Source: Neoaquamicrobium sediminum
Lineage (GTDB): Bacteria > Pseudomonadota > Alphaproteobacteria > Rhizobiales > Rhizobiaceae
NCBI RefSeq assembly: GCF_013240295.1
Contig: NZ_JABETK010000004.1
Location: forward strand, 1-64,000
Reading direction: 5' to 3'
DNA length: 64,000 nucleotides
Position numbers and translations under genes: made by a program. Under the pieces are notes generated by a model. It had not been told where the DNA came from. It saw only the letters and a program-made list of their open reading frames with translations, and did no database searches. Positions 9,791 through 18,437 of this stretch are shown one piece after another. Position 1 is the stretch's first letter, and each line of letters opens with the position of its first letter.

Positions 9791-9802
9791 GTCCGGCCCC
9801 GC

Positions 9803-10762
9803 TCACTTCGGATGCCGTAGGCGCGGATTGGCCACGATGGCCGCGATGTCGGCGATGATGTTGAGCCCGATATAGACGGCCGCGAAGATCAGCCCCACGG
9901 CCTGAACCACCGGCACGTCGCGCTTGGTGACGTGATCGACCAGATATTGACCCATGCCCGGATAGACGAAGATCACCTCGATCACGACGACGCCGACGAC
10001 GAGAAACGCCAGATTGAGCATCACCACGTTCACAATCGGCGCGATCGCGTTCGGGAATGCGTGGCGGCGAATGATGTCGAGCTGCGACAGCCCCTTCAGT
10101 TCCGCAGTCTCGATATAGGCTGACTGCATGACGTTGAGGATCGCCGCACGCGTCATGCGCATCATGTGCGCGAGAACGACGAGGGTAAGCGCGGTTGCCG
10201 GAAGCGCGATCGCTTTCATCCTCTCCAGGAAGGGCATGCCGTCATAGACGGTCGAAATGCCAGGAAACCACTGCAGCTTAACCGCGAAGAAGAAGACCAG
10301 CAGGTAGCCGACGAAGAATTCCGGCAGCGAGGTCGAAGCCAGCGCGAAGCCGGAGATCGCCTTGTCGACCGGCCCGTTGCGATACCGAACCGCGAGCAGG
10401 CCGAGAATGATGGCCAGCGGCACCGAAACGGCCGCAGCCCAGAAGGCAAGGAACAGTGTATTCCAGAGCCGCCCTCCGATCGCCGTGGCGATATCCTGGC
10501 GACTGGTCATGGCCGTACCGAAGTCGCCGGTGACCACACCACCCAGCCACTGGAAATAGCGCACGATTGCCGGCTGGTTCAGCCCGAGCTCCTCGCGCAG
10601 GTTGGCGAGCGCTTCCGGCGTGGCCGACTGGCCGAGAATGGCCTGCGCCACATCGCCCGGCAGAATCTGCGTTCCGGCGAAGATCAGGACGGAAACGGCC
10701 AAGAGGAGAAGGATGCCCAGCGCGATGCGCTGGGCAATGAGTTTGAGAATGGGTGACCCCAT
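9803..10762 (-). CDS. ABC importer permease (DppB-type)
   Basis: 319 residues, DppB/OppB-type inner-membrane permease. The first helix (ILLLLAVSVLIFAGTQILPG) is followed by the long periplasmic region with LGLNQPAIVRYFQWL and GDFGTAMTSRQ, both typical of the family. The cytoplasmic ATPase-contact loop reads YIETAELKGLSQLDIIRRHA. I start at the ATG at 10762 (MGSPILKLIAQRIALG), because the 11 upstream residues are not family-like. It follows the binding-protein gene by 14 bases. Confidence 0.9.
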   Translation of the reverse strand: MGSPILKLIAQRIALGILLLLAVSVLIFAGTQILPGDVAQAILGQSATPEALANLREELGLNQPAIVRYFQWLGGVVTGDFGTAMTSRQDIATAIGGRLWNTLFLAFWAAAVSVPLAIILGLLAVRYRNGPVDKAISGFALASTSLPEFFVGYLLVFFFAVKLQWFPGISTVYDGMPFLERMKAIALPATALTLVVLAHMMRMTRAAILNVMQSAYIETAELKGLSQLDIIRRHAFPNAIAPIVNVVMLNLAFLVVGVVVIEVIFVYPGMGQYLVDHVTKRDVPVVQAVGLIFAAVYIGLNIIADIAAIVANPRLRHPK

Positions 10763-10776
10763 GTGCCTGCCCCCGG

Positions 10777-12363
10777 TCAGGCCATCAGCCAGCACTTGGA
10801 AAGTGCATAACCACCCATCATTTCCTGGTTGCCGTCATTGACCCAGCCGCCGACCTTTTCGGACGTCGCGTCAATGAAGTCGTTGAACATCGGCACGATC
10901 ACGCCGCCCTCTGCATTGAGCATGACGTTCATGTCACGGTAGATCGCCTTGCGCTTGGCTTCGTCGAGTTCCGAGCGCGCCGTGAACAGCATCTTGTCGA
11001 AATCGTCGCGGAAGAAGCGGGTGTCGTTCCAATCCGCGGTAGACAGATAGGCGGTCGTGAACATCTGGTCCTGCGTCGGCCGGCCACCCCAGTAGGATGC
11101 CGAGAACGGCTGGACGTTCCAAACTTCGGACCAGTAGCCATCACCCGGCTCGCGGCGGATGTCGATGGTGATGCCGGCGGCCGCAGCGCTCTGCTGATAG
11201 AGCTGCGCCGCGTCGACAGCGCCCGGGAACGCGACGTCCGAGGTCCGCAGCAGGACGGGACCCTCGTGACCCGACTTCTCGAAGTGGAACTTCGCCTTGT
11301 CCGGATCGTAGGTGCGCTGCTCGATATCGTCGGAGAACAGCGGATAGGACGAGTTGATCGGCGTGTCGTTGCCGATCGAGCCGTAGCCATGCAGGATCTT
11401 CTCGACCATCTCCTCGCGGTTGATGGCGTATTTCAGCGCCAGCCGCAGGTCGTTGTTGTCGAACGGTGCGGTGTTGCAGTGGGCGATGAACACGTAGTGC
11501 CCCTTGCCCGCCACGTTGCGGATTTCCACGCCGGGCACCCGGCTGATCATGCTGACGATGCGCGGCTCGACGCGGTTGATCATGTGCACCTGGCCGCCCT
11601 GAAGCGCGGAGGTGCGGGCCGTGGCGTCGTTGATTACGATGATCTCGATCTGGTCGGCAAAACCGCGATCCTCGCGCCAGTAGTTGGCGAACTTCTCGCC
11701 GACATGGCGCACGCCCGGCTCGTTCACGGCCACCTTGTATGGACCCGTGCCGACGCCTTCTGTCGGATTGTCCTTGCCGCCGTTCGGCTGGATCATCAGG
11801 TGGTAGTCGTCAAGCATGTACGGAAGGTCGGCATTGCCTTCCTTGAGTGTGATGATGACCTCGTTGCCGCTCGCGCGGACGTCCTCGATGCCGCGCATGA
11901 TGCCGAGCGCACCGGACTGCGAGTCCTCGTTGGAATGCCGCTCGAGCGTGGCGACGACGTCTTCCGCCGTAACCGTCTTGCCGTTGTGGAACTCGACCCC
12001 CTGCCTGATCTTGAATGTCCACTGCTTGGCGTCATCGGAGGCGCCCCATTCCTCGGCGATGCAGGGCTCGACGGTGCCGTCGGGCGATAACTGCACCATC
12101 TGCTCGCCCCACTGGCGGCCGAACTTGTAGGGCACCTGGCTCTGCCAGGACGCGGGATCGAGGCTGTTGGTGGATTCGCCACCCTGCATGCCCGCCTTGA
12201 GCACACCGCCGCGAACCGGCTCCTGCGCATGCGCGGCGCTGGAAAGCAGCGAGCCGGCGAAGGCGGAGCTCACGCCCAGTGCGGCAGCACGCCCGAGGAA
12301 GTCACGACGGCTCAGCTTGCCGGCGGCAACCCTGCGGCTCAAATAGTCGAGTTCATTTGACAT
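10777..12363 (-). CDS. ABC importer substrate-binding protein (SBP_bac_5), Tat-exported
   Basis: 528 residues, cluster-C dipeptide/nickel-type periplasmic binding protein. The N-terminus has a twin-arginine signal (LSRRDFLGRAAALG) and a cleavage-like AHAQEP near residue 47, so it is exported folded. Family motifs include AEEWGASDDAKQWTFKIR and FHNGKTVTAEDVVATLERH. A ribosome site AGGAGCGAGG precedes the ATG. It is the first gene of the importer operon. Position next to carnitine and pca genes makes a quaternary amine, or a compound yielding acetoacetate, a reasonable substrate guess, but the family also carries peptides, so this is unproven. Confidence 0.9.
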   Translation of the reverse strand: MSNELDYLSRRVAAGKLSRRDFLGRAAALGVSSAFAGSLLSSAAHAQEPVRGGVLKAGMQGGESTNSLDPASWQSQVPYKFGRQWGEQMVQLSPDGTVEPCIAEEWGASDDAKQWTFKIRQGVEFHNGKTVTAEDVVATLERHSNEDSQSGALGIMRGIEDVRASGNEVIITLKEGNADLPYMLDDYHLMIQPNGGKDNPTEGVGTGPYKVAVNEPGVRHVGEKFANYWREDRGFADQIEIIVINDATARTSALQGGQVHMINRVEPRIVSMISRVPGVEIRNVAGKGHYVFIAHCNTAPFDNNDLRLALKYAINREEMVEKILHGYGSIGNDTPINSSYPLFSDDIEQRTYDPDKAKFHFEKSGHEGPVLLRTSDVAFPGAVDAAQLYQQSAAAAGITIDIRREPGDGYWSEVWNVQPFSASYWGGRPTQDQMFTTAYLSTADWNDTRFFRDDFDKMLFTARSELDEAKRKAIYRDMNVMLNAEGGVIVPMFNDFIDATSEKVGGWVNDGNQEMMGGYALSKCWLMA

Positions 12364-12605
12364 GTATTATGGTCCTCGCTCCTCTGGGGGTGTCGTTCTG
12401 ATATCCGGGCATCACTGCACGTGCCCAGCTTTCGCCATAATGAGGGCAAGTCACGACATCCGACAAGACAATCTGCGACATTACTTGGCGCAATTGTTGC
12501 GCCATGACTGTCACAATGATGTGTGGGCATCAACCGAATCGATACCGGGCTGTTGGATCGCGCGGATTGGTTGCCGGGGTCAACCGCAAGGCACCAAAAG
12601 ATATG
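12364..12605. promoter_or_regulatory. Importer control region with a perfect 19-base palindrome
   Basis: This stretch carries no gene. At 12486-12504 it contains TGGCGCAATTGTTGCGCCA, an exact inverted repeat with 8-base arms and a 3-base centre, about 125 bases upstream of the binding-protein start. Its size and symmetry suit a dimeric repressor or activator site. I see no clear -10/-35 pair; a weak TTGTCG...TCATTA with 17-base spacing lies on the minus strand around 12436-12464. Regulator unknown. Confidence 0.5.
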
Positions 12606-12634
12606 AAAAGGGCCGCCGCGAAACGCGACGACCC
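12606..12634 (-). terminator. Rho-independent terminator after pcaF
   Basis: On the minus strand an 11-pair stem (arms 12624-12634 and 12610-12620, two G-T pairs) with a three-base loop is followed by TTTT. It sits 32 bases past the pcaF stop, so it closes the pcaIJF operon. Confidence 0.75.
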
Positions 12635-12665
12635 CAACAAATTCAGCGGCTAAACTGCTTGTTTA

Positions 12666-13873
12666 TCAGGCTTTTTCCAGAGCTACGGCAATGCCCTGCC
12701 CGACACCGATGCACATCGTTGCCAGCGCAAGTTTCCCGCCGCGCTCTGCGAGCTCGAGCGCAGCCGTACCCGATATGCGCGCGCCCGACATGCCGAGCGG
12801 ATGGCCCAGCGCGATCGCCCCGCCATTCGGGTTTACGTGCTGCGCGTCCTCGGGGATACCGAGGTCGCGCAGCACGGCTATGCCTTGGGAGGCGAAGGCT
12901 TCGTTGAGTTCGATCACGTCGAAATCGGACGGCTTGATGCCGAGGCGGGCACACAGTTTCCTGGTCGCCGGCGCCGGGCCGATACCCATGATGCGAGGCT
13001 CCACACCGGCGGTCGCGCCCCCAGCACGCGCGCAATCGGCGTAAGTCCATACTTACGAATGGCAGCCTCGGAGGCGACGATCAGCGCCGCTGCCCCGTCA
13101 TTGACGCCCGATGCATTGCCGGCCGTCACCGTGCCGCCCTCTTTCTTGAAAGGCGTCCCAAGCTTGGCCAGCGCCTCCACCGTGGTGCCGGCACGCGGAT
13201 GCTCATCCTTGTCCACCACCACCGGGTCCCCCTTTCGCTGCGGGATCGTCACAGGCACGATCTCCTTCGCAAGCCGGCCGTTGGCCTGCGCGGCCACCGC
13301 TTTTTCCTGGCTGCGAACGGCGAATGCGTCCTGATCCGCCCGCGAGACACCAAACTGTTCGGCGACGTTTTCGCCCGTCTCGGGCATGGAATCGACGCCA
13401 TACTGCTTTTTCATCAGCGGATTGACGAACCGCCAGCCGATCGTGGTGTCATAGATCTCGGCATTTCGCGAGAAGGCGGTGTCCGCCTTGGGCATGACAA
13501 AGGGCGCGCGGCTCATCGATTCTACGCCACCGGCGATCATCAATTCGGCCTCACCCGCTTTGATGGCACGAGCGCAGATCGTCAGCGCATCCATGCCGGA
13601 CCCGCAAAGCCGGTTGACCGTCGAGCCGGGCACAGCTTGAGGCAGGCCCGCTAGCAGCAGCGCCATCCTTGCAACGTTGCGATTGTCCTCGCCGGCCTGA
13701 TTGGCGCAGCCATAGATCACGTCGTCGACGGCTTCCCAGTCGATGCCGGCATTGCGCTCCATCAGCGCACGGAGAGGCACCGCGCCGAGATCGTCGGTGC
13801 GCACCGACGAAAGCGACCCGCCGAAACGGCCGATCGGAGTACGCACATAATCGCAGATATAGGCTTCGCTCAT
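12666..13873 (-). CDS. pcaF: 3-oxoadipyl-CoA thiolase, frameshift near 13016
   Basis: Thiolase that splits 3-oxoadipyl-CoA into succinyl-CoA and acetyl-CoA. The N-terminus AYICDYVRTPIGRFGGSLSS is the PcaF type. The active-site Cys is in NRLCGSGMDALTIC; the C-terminal part has ELNEAFASQG and GGAIALGHPLGMSGAR. The frame breaks near 13016: GGGGCGCGACC should be GGGGCGGCGACC, giving VLGAATAGVEPRIMGIGPA and a 402-residue protein, the normal length. It starts one base after the pcaJ stop. A general acetoacetyl-CoA thiolase is the alternative, but the neighbours favour PcaF. Confidence 0.87.
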
Positions 13874-13874
13874 C

Positions 13875-14546
13875 TCACACCTCCGGAACGACAAGATCTT
13901 TGACTGTGCCTTCGACCGACAGGTCCGCCTCGGTCAAGGCCTGAAGTTCATCGAGGCTCATGCCTGGCAGCTTTTCGCGCAATACGAAGCAACCATCCCT
14001 GATGTCTACGACGGCAAGGCTGGTATAGACCGTCGTCACGCAGGCAACGCCGGTCAGCGGCAGGCGGCATTGCTTGAGCAGCTTGGGCGCGCCCTTCTTG
14101 GTCACATGGTCGGTGACGACCCACACCTGCTTGGCGCCGTGGACCAGGTCCATCGCGCCACCCACGGCCGGCACCGAACCGGGTCCCGTGCTCCAGTTGG
14201 CGAGGTCGCCGTTCTCGGAAATCTCGTAGGCGCCAAGCACGGCCACATCGAGATGGCCGCCGCGCACCATGGCAAACGAGTCGGCGTGGTGGAAGAACGA
14301 TGCGCCGTCGTTGAGCGTAATCGCCTTCTTGCCGGCATTGATGAGGTCCCAGTCTTCCTGACCGGCCGGAGGCGCTTCGCCAAAATCGAGCACGCCGTTT
14401 TCGGTGTGATAGATGACCTCGCGCCCCTTTGGCTTGAACTTGGCGATCATCTCCGGAAAGCCGATGCCGAGATTGACATAGGCGCCGTCGGGCAGGTCCT
14501 GCGCCGCCCTCCATGCGATCTGGGCGTTGGAAAGCTTTGTCGTCAT
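13875..14546 (-). CDS. pcaJ: 3-oxoadipate CoA-transferase subunit B
   Basis: 223 residues, beta subunit of a family I CoA-transferase. The catalytic glutamate is in YHTENGVLDFG (about residue 50), and the family glycine-rich GSVPAVGGAMDLVHGAKQV follows. With PcaI it moves CoA from succinyl-CoA to 3-oxoadipate. The ATG overlaps the pcaI stop (TGATG), and its stop is next to the pcaF start. Acetoacetate CoA-transferases look alike, but the pcaR-pcaIJF arrangement supports 3-oxoadipate; acetoacetate from the carnitine pathway could also be handled by this set. Confidence 0.85.
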   Translation of the reverse strand: MTTKLSNAQIAWRAAQDLPDGAYVNLGIGFPEMIAKFKPKGREVIYHTENGVLDFGEAPPAGQEDWDLINAGKKAITLNDGASFFHHADSFAMVRGGHLDVAVLGAYEISENGDLANWSTGPGSVPAVGGAMDLVHGAKQVWVVTDHVTKKGAPKLLKQCRLPLTGVACVTTVYTSLAVVDIRDGCFVLREKLPGMSLDELQALTEADLSVEGTVKDLVVPEV

Positions 14547-15262
14547 CAGTTCGCTCCCTCGCGCAGCATGGCCTCTTCCTGTTGGGGATTTGCCACCTCG
14601 ACAACGCGGTTAACGAAAATTCCCGGTGTGACGATGTGCTCGGGGTCAATTTCGCCCGGCTCGACGATGCGGCTTGCCTGCACGATCGTCGTCTTCGCCG
14701 CCATCGCCATCAGCGGCGAGAAATTGCGCGCGGCCTTGCGGTAGGTCAGGTTGCCCTTGCGATCGGCCAGTTCCGCCTTGATCAACGCCACGTCGGCCTT
14801 GAGCCAGCGTTCCTGCACGTAGCTGCGCCCCTCGAATTCGGCCACCGGCTTGCCTTCGGCAACATCAGTACCGAAGCTCGACGGCGTGTAGAAGGCGGGA
14901 ATGCCGGCACCACCTGCGCGAATGCGCTCGGCCAGCGTGCCTTGCGGCACCAGTTCGAGCCCGATCTCTCCGGCGAGATATTTGTCCGTGAAGGCCTTGG
15001 GATCGGACGAACGCGGAAACGAACAGACCATCTTGGCTACCATGCCGGCATAAATCATCGCCGCGATGCCGACAGCGCCGTTACCCGCATTGTTGTTGAT
15101 CACGGTGAGCGAGCCCGGCGAGCCGGTCTTCTTGTAGATATCCACCAGCGCGTGAATGAGTTCGATCGGCGCGCCGGCACCGCCGAAGCCGCCGATCATG
15201 ACGGCCATGCCGTCTTCTATCCCGGCCAGAGCATCGTCGATGCTCGGACTAATCTTGTTCAT
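14546..15262 (-). CDS. pcaI: 3-oxoadipate CoA-transferase subunit A
   Basis: 238 residues, alpha subunit of the same CoA-transferase, with the CoA-binding glycine loop MIGGFGGAGAPIELIHAL near residue 25-45. Start is the ATG at 15262 (MNKISPSIDDALAG), which matches other PcaI N-termini. First gene of the leftward pcaIJF operon, divergent from pcaR with a 135-base control region between. Confidence 0.85.
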   Translation of the reverse strand: MNKISPSIDDALAGIEDGMAVMIGGFGGAGAPIELIHALVDIYKKTGSPGSLTVINNNAGNGAVGIAAMIYAGMVAKMVCSFPRSSDPKAFTDKYLAGEIGLELVPQGTLAERIRAGGAGIPAFYTPSSFGTDVAEGKPVAEFEGRSYVQERWLKADVALIKAELADRKGNLTYRKAARNFSPLMAMAAKTTIVQASRIVEPGEIDPEHIVTPGIFVNRVVEVANPQQEEAMLREGAN

Positions 15263-15354
15263 ACCTGATCCTGCCCTTCGTCGGGCGCCGCTCCCCTGGA
15301 TACGGTCACCAAGGTTCCCGCCAGATCCCGGAAGCACCGCCTGCCTCCAACAAA

Positions 15355-15369
15355 GTTCGCGTTGCGAAC
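15355..15369. promoter_or_regulatory. Probable IclR-type (PcaR) operator
   Basis: GTTCGCGTTGCGAAC is an exact inverted repeat with 6-base arms, between divergent pcaI (start 15262) and pcaR (start 15398). IclR regulators of aromatic pathways bind short palindromes in such gaps and often control both directions. The match is by position and symmetry, not by footprint. Confidence 0.55.
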
Positions 15370-15397
15370 AAATGTTCTTTATGCGATACATCGATAG

Positions 15398-16189
15398 ATG
15401 AAGCACGATGGTAAGTCAATCGAACGGGAAGCGGGGCGCGACATCGTCGGGTCCTTCGCGCGCGGTCTGGGCGTGATGGAGATACTCGCTGCCCACCCTG
15501 CAGGCCTGACGTTGACCGAGATGGCGGAACGGGCCGAATTGACGCGTGCCGGCGCGCGCCGGTTCCTGCTGACCATGGTGGCTGCCGGATACGCCATCCA
15601 GGACGGCCGAAAGTTTCTGCTTTCGCCGCGCCTGATCTCGGTTGCGCGGAGTTGGCTCTCCGGCTCGTCCCTGTGGACCTTCGCCGAGCCATACATGCGC
15701 ACCGTTTCGCACGCGCTGAACGAATCGTGCTCGGCTGCCATTCTGGTCGACGAGGATGTCGTCTACGTCGCGCGTGTCGCCGGCAGGCGCATCGTTTCGG
15801 TCGGCCTTCATGTCGGCACGCGTCTGCCCGCCCATTGCACATCGATGGGCCGCATCCTGCTTTCGGGCCTGTCGCCGACGGAACTCGATGCCTTCATCGG
15901 CAAGGCGGCGATCCGCGCCAATACACCCAAGACCGTGACGGACCGCGCAGAACTTGCGCGGCTTATCCGGCAGGCGGGCGAAGACGGATACGCCGCAATC
16001 GATGAGGAACTGGAAATCGGCCTGCGCTCCATCGCCGTGCCGATCCGCGACCGGTCCGGCCGCGTCGTCGCTGCCATAAACGTCTCGACGCAGTCCGCCC
16101 GCACGCCCATGGAGGAGATGGAGGGCACCTTCCTGACGCACCTGCGGGAAGCAGCCGCCCGCATCGAGGACTTCTTCGTCGTCGAATAA
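15398..16189 (+). CDS. pcaR: IclR-family regulator of the pca genes
   Basis: 263 residues. N-terminal winged helix-turn-helix (residues about 20-75, LTLTEMAERAELTRAGARRFL), then the IclR effector domain with GLRSIAVPIRDRSGRVVAAINVS near residues 205-225. It is divergent from pcaI. In Sinorhizobium an IclR protein named PcaR activates pcaIJF in response to beta-ketoadipate, and the gene order is the same here. The ATG at 15398 is the first in frame and directly precedes the family-like sequence. Confidence 0.82.
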   Translation: MKHDGKSIEREAGRDIVGSFARGLGVMEILAAHPAGLTLTEMAERAELTRAGARRFLLTMVAAGYAIQDGRKFLLSPRLISVARSWLSGSSLWTFAEPYMRTVSHALNESCSAAILVDEDVVYVARVAGRRIVSVGLHVGTRLPAHCTSMGRILLSGLSPTELDAFIGKAAIRANTPKTVTDRAELARLIRQAGEDGYAAIDEELEIGLRSIAVPIRDRSGRVVAAINVSTQSARTPMEEMEGTFLTHLREAAARIEDFFVVE

Positions 16190-16291
16190 GTTGCGACCGG
16201 TCCTGTCAGGAGAAACGGTCCCGGTAACGATTCGGGGTGGCGTCGAGGCCGCCTCCGTGCCAACCCTTCAGCGGTTTCCAGACGGCAAGGA

Positions 16292-16744
16292 ATGACGATG
16301 ACCCCCGATGCGGCAGAAATCTTCGTTCGCAGTTTCGAGGCAGCGTGGGCAAAGCGCGACGGCGAAGCGATGCGAGAGCTCTGGCACCCCGACGGCCTGC
16401 TGTTCACGCCAGTGGTCGACCGGCCTGTATCACCGCACGAGCTGCCGAAGCTCGTCGCGGCACAAATCCGTATCGCGCCGGACCTTGCCTGGCACCTGCT
16501 CGATTGGGCAGCGCGGAGATCACTCGTCTATGTGGAATGGCGCGTAACCCAGACAATTGCCGGCACACCGACTGAATGGCGCGGCATGGACCGTTTCCTG
16601 TTGGAGAACGGCAGGATCCGCGAGGAGCACGTCTTTGCCGACACGACGCCGATGCGGCTGATGGCGGCGCCAGATGCCGACCGCAACCGCTTGGCGGCCG
16701 CAAGCAAGTCAAGCGTGTCGCCCACACCGATGATCCGGCTCTAG
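16292..16744 (+). CDS. SnoaL/NTF2-like protein
   Basis: 150 residues with the NTF2-like small cone fold signature: RSFEAAWAKRDGEAMRELW early, then WRVTQTIAGTPTEWRGMDRF and a final strand. Such proteins are polyketide cyclases, isomerases or binding proteins; nothing here shows which. The last 20 residues (from DRNRLAAASK) are low in family character. The start could be 16292 or 16298 (two close ATGs). It is about 100 bases past pcaR on the same strand, but a shared function is not evident. Confidence 0.65.
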   Translation: MTMTPDAAEIFVRSFEAAWAKRDGEAMRELWHPDGLLFTPVVDRPVSPHELPKLVAAQIRIAPDLAWHLLDWAARRSLVYVEWRVTQTIAGTPTEWRGMDRFLLENGRIREEHVFADTTPMRLMAAPDADRNRLAAASKSSVSPTPMIRL

Positions 16745-16764
16745 ATCTTCGAGAGTATTCCGGC

Positions 16765-17004
16765 TTACGCCGCGTCGCGCGTGGCGCTGTCTCGACCAGC
16801 TATGGTCGCCCGCATCTTGTGCGCGAGTGCTGCCTGGAAGCCACCGCTCATGGCGCGCCGCACCCTGTCCGGCTCGTTGCCGTTAGCCGCCTCATCGGCG
16901 AGCGCAAGCAACGCGTCGACGAACGAGCCGCCGGGGGCGACCAGCGCCTCGACAAGGGCGTCTTCGCGACCGTTTCCGGCGCTATGTGCTTCGATGCGTT
17001 CCAT
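16765..17004 (-). CDS. Small hypothetical protein
   Basis: A possible 79-residue protein (MERIEAHSAGNGREDALVEA at the start) in the 382-base stretch between the SnoaL gene and xylA. It is acidic to neutral, alpha-helical in appearance, and I do not recognise a family. Codon use is GC3-rich like real genes here, but no strong ribosome site is visible. The rest of the stretch (17005-17126) shows no gene. Confidence 0.35.
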   Translation of the reverse strand: MERIEAHSAGNGREDALVEALVAPGGSFVDALLALADEAANGNEPDRVRRAMSGGFQAALAHKMRATIAGRDSATRDAA

Positions 17005-17126
17005 GGGCGCGAAAATACCGCGCCGCCCATGACGGAACGAAGACACGAAAAAGGCAATGTCGGGGCCGTTTGGAGACGTTTCTTCCTGGCTCCGACAATT
17101 TGGTAAACAGCGCTTCCAGCAGCCCG

Positions 17127-18437
17127 TCAGACGTAGCGGTTGACCACGTTTTCCAGCCACTCCTGCCGGCCGGAGCCCGGCTGCGGTTCGATGCCCTCGG
17201 ACAGCACGCGCGCCGAGATGTCCTCCAGCGTCCGCTTGCCCGACAGCATCGCCTGGGCCTCTGCGTTGTCCCAACCTGCATAACGGTCGGCCAGTGGGCC
17301 GGACAGCGCCTTGTCCTCGATCATCCGCGCCGCCGCCTTGAGGCCGCGCGCGCAGCAGTCGATGCCACCGATATGGGCGACCAGCAGATCTTCCGGATCG
17401 AGCGACTGGCGGCGCAGCTTGGCGTCGAAATTCGTGCCGCCCGTGGTGAATCCGCCGGCAAGCAGGATCTGGTAATAGGCCAGCGCCATCTCCGGCACGT
17501 TGTTGGGAAACTGGTCGGTATCCCAACCGGACTGGTAGTCGTTCCGGTTCATGTCTATCGAGCCGAAGATGCCGAGCGCATTTGCAAGCGCCAGCTCGTG
17601 CTCGAAGGAGTGGCCGGCGAGGATCGCGTGCCCCTGCTCGATGTTGACCTTGACTTCGTTCTCCAGCCCATACCGCTTCAGGAAGCCGTAGACGGTGGCG
17701 ACGTCGAAATCATACTGGTGCTTGGTCGGCTCCTGCGGCTTCGGTTCGATCAGGATCGCGCCCTTGAAACCGATACGGTGCTTGTAGTCGACCACCATCG
17801 ACAGGAAGCGCCCCATCTGGTCGAGCTCGCGGCTCAGGTCGGTGTTCAGCAGCGTTTCGTAGCCCTCACGCCCGCCCCAGAGCACATAGTTTTCGCCGCT
17901 CAGCCGTTTGGTGACATCGATGCAGCTTTTCACCGTGGCTGCTGCATAGGCAAAGACGTCCGGGTCGGGGTTGGTCGCAGCACCTGCCATGTAGCGGCGG
18001 TTGGAGAACAGGTTTGCCGTACCCCAAAGCAGCTTGGTGCCGGTCTTCTCCATCTTACCGACAAAGTAGTCGGCAATCTCGTCGAGCCGCGCGATGCTCT
18101 CCTTGAGCGTATCGCCTTCAGGCCGCACGTCGGCATCATGGAAGCAGTAATAGGGGGTGCCGAGAGCCGAAAACATCTCGAAAGCAACGTCGGCCTTATG
18201 CTTCGCGAGTTCCATCGTGTCGCCGAACCAAGGGCGTTCGAAGGTCTGACCACCGAACGGATCACCACCCGGCCAGGTGAAGGAGTGCCAGTAGGCGACG
18301 GCGAAGCGCAGATGGTCCTCCAGCCGCTTGCCGAGCACCATTTCGTCGGGATCGTAATGGCGGTAGGCGAGAGGGTTGGTGGATTCCGGCCCCTCATATT
18401 TCACCCTGGCGATGTCGCCGAAAAATCCGGTGCTCAC
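17127..18437 (-). CDS. xylA: Xylose isomerase
   Basis: 436 residues, full length. It interconverts D-xylose and D-xylulose using two divalent metals. The catalytic His is in CFHDADVRPEGDTL; VLWGGREGYE and the metal ligands in EPKPQEPTKHQYDFD and GSIDMNRND are present. The start is GTG at 18437 and overlaps the xylB stop (GTGA), so translation is coupled. It is the second gene of xylBA. The end is clean at 17127. Confidence 0.95.
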   Translation of the reverse strand: MSTGFFGDIARVKYEGPESTNPLAYRHYDPDEMVLGKRLEDHLRFAVAYWHSFTWPGGDPFGGQTFERPWFGDTMELAKHKADVAFEMFSALGTPYYCFHDADVRPEGDTLKESIARLDEIADYFVGKMEKTGTKLLWGTANLFSNRRYMAGAATNPDPDVFAYAAATVKSCIDVTKRLSGENYVLWGGREGYETLLNTDLSRELDQMGRFLSMVVDYKHRIGFKGAILIEPKPQEPTKHQYDFDVATVYGFLKRYGLENEVKVNIEQGHAILAGHSFEHELALANALGIFGSIDMNRNDYQSGWDTDQFPNNVPEMALAYYQILLAGGFTTGGTNFDAKLRRQSLDPEDLLVAHIGGIDCCARGLKAAARMIEDKALSGPLADRYAGWDNAEAQAMLSGKRTLEDISARVLSEGIEPQPGSGRQEWLENVVNRYV

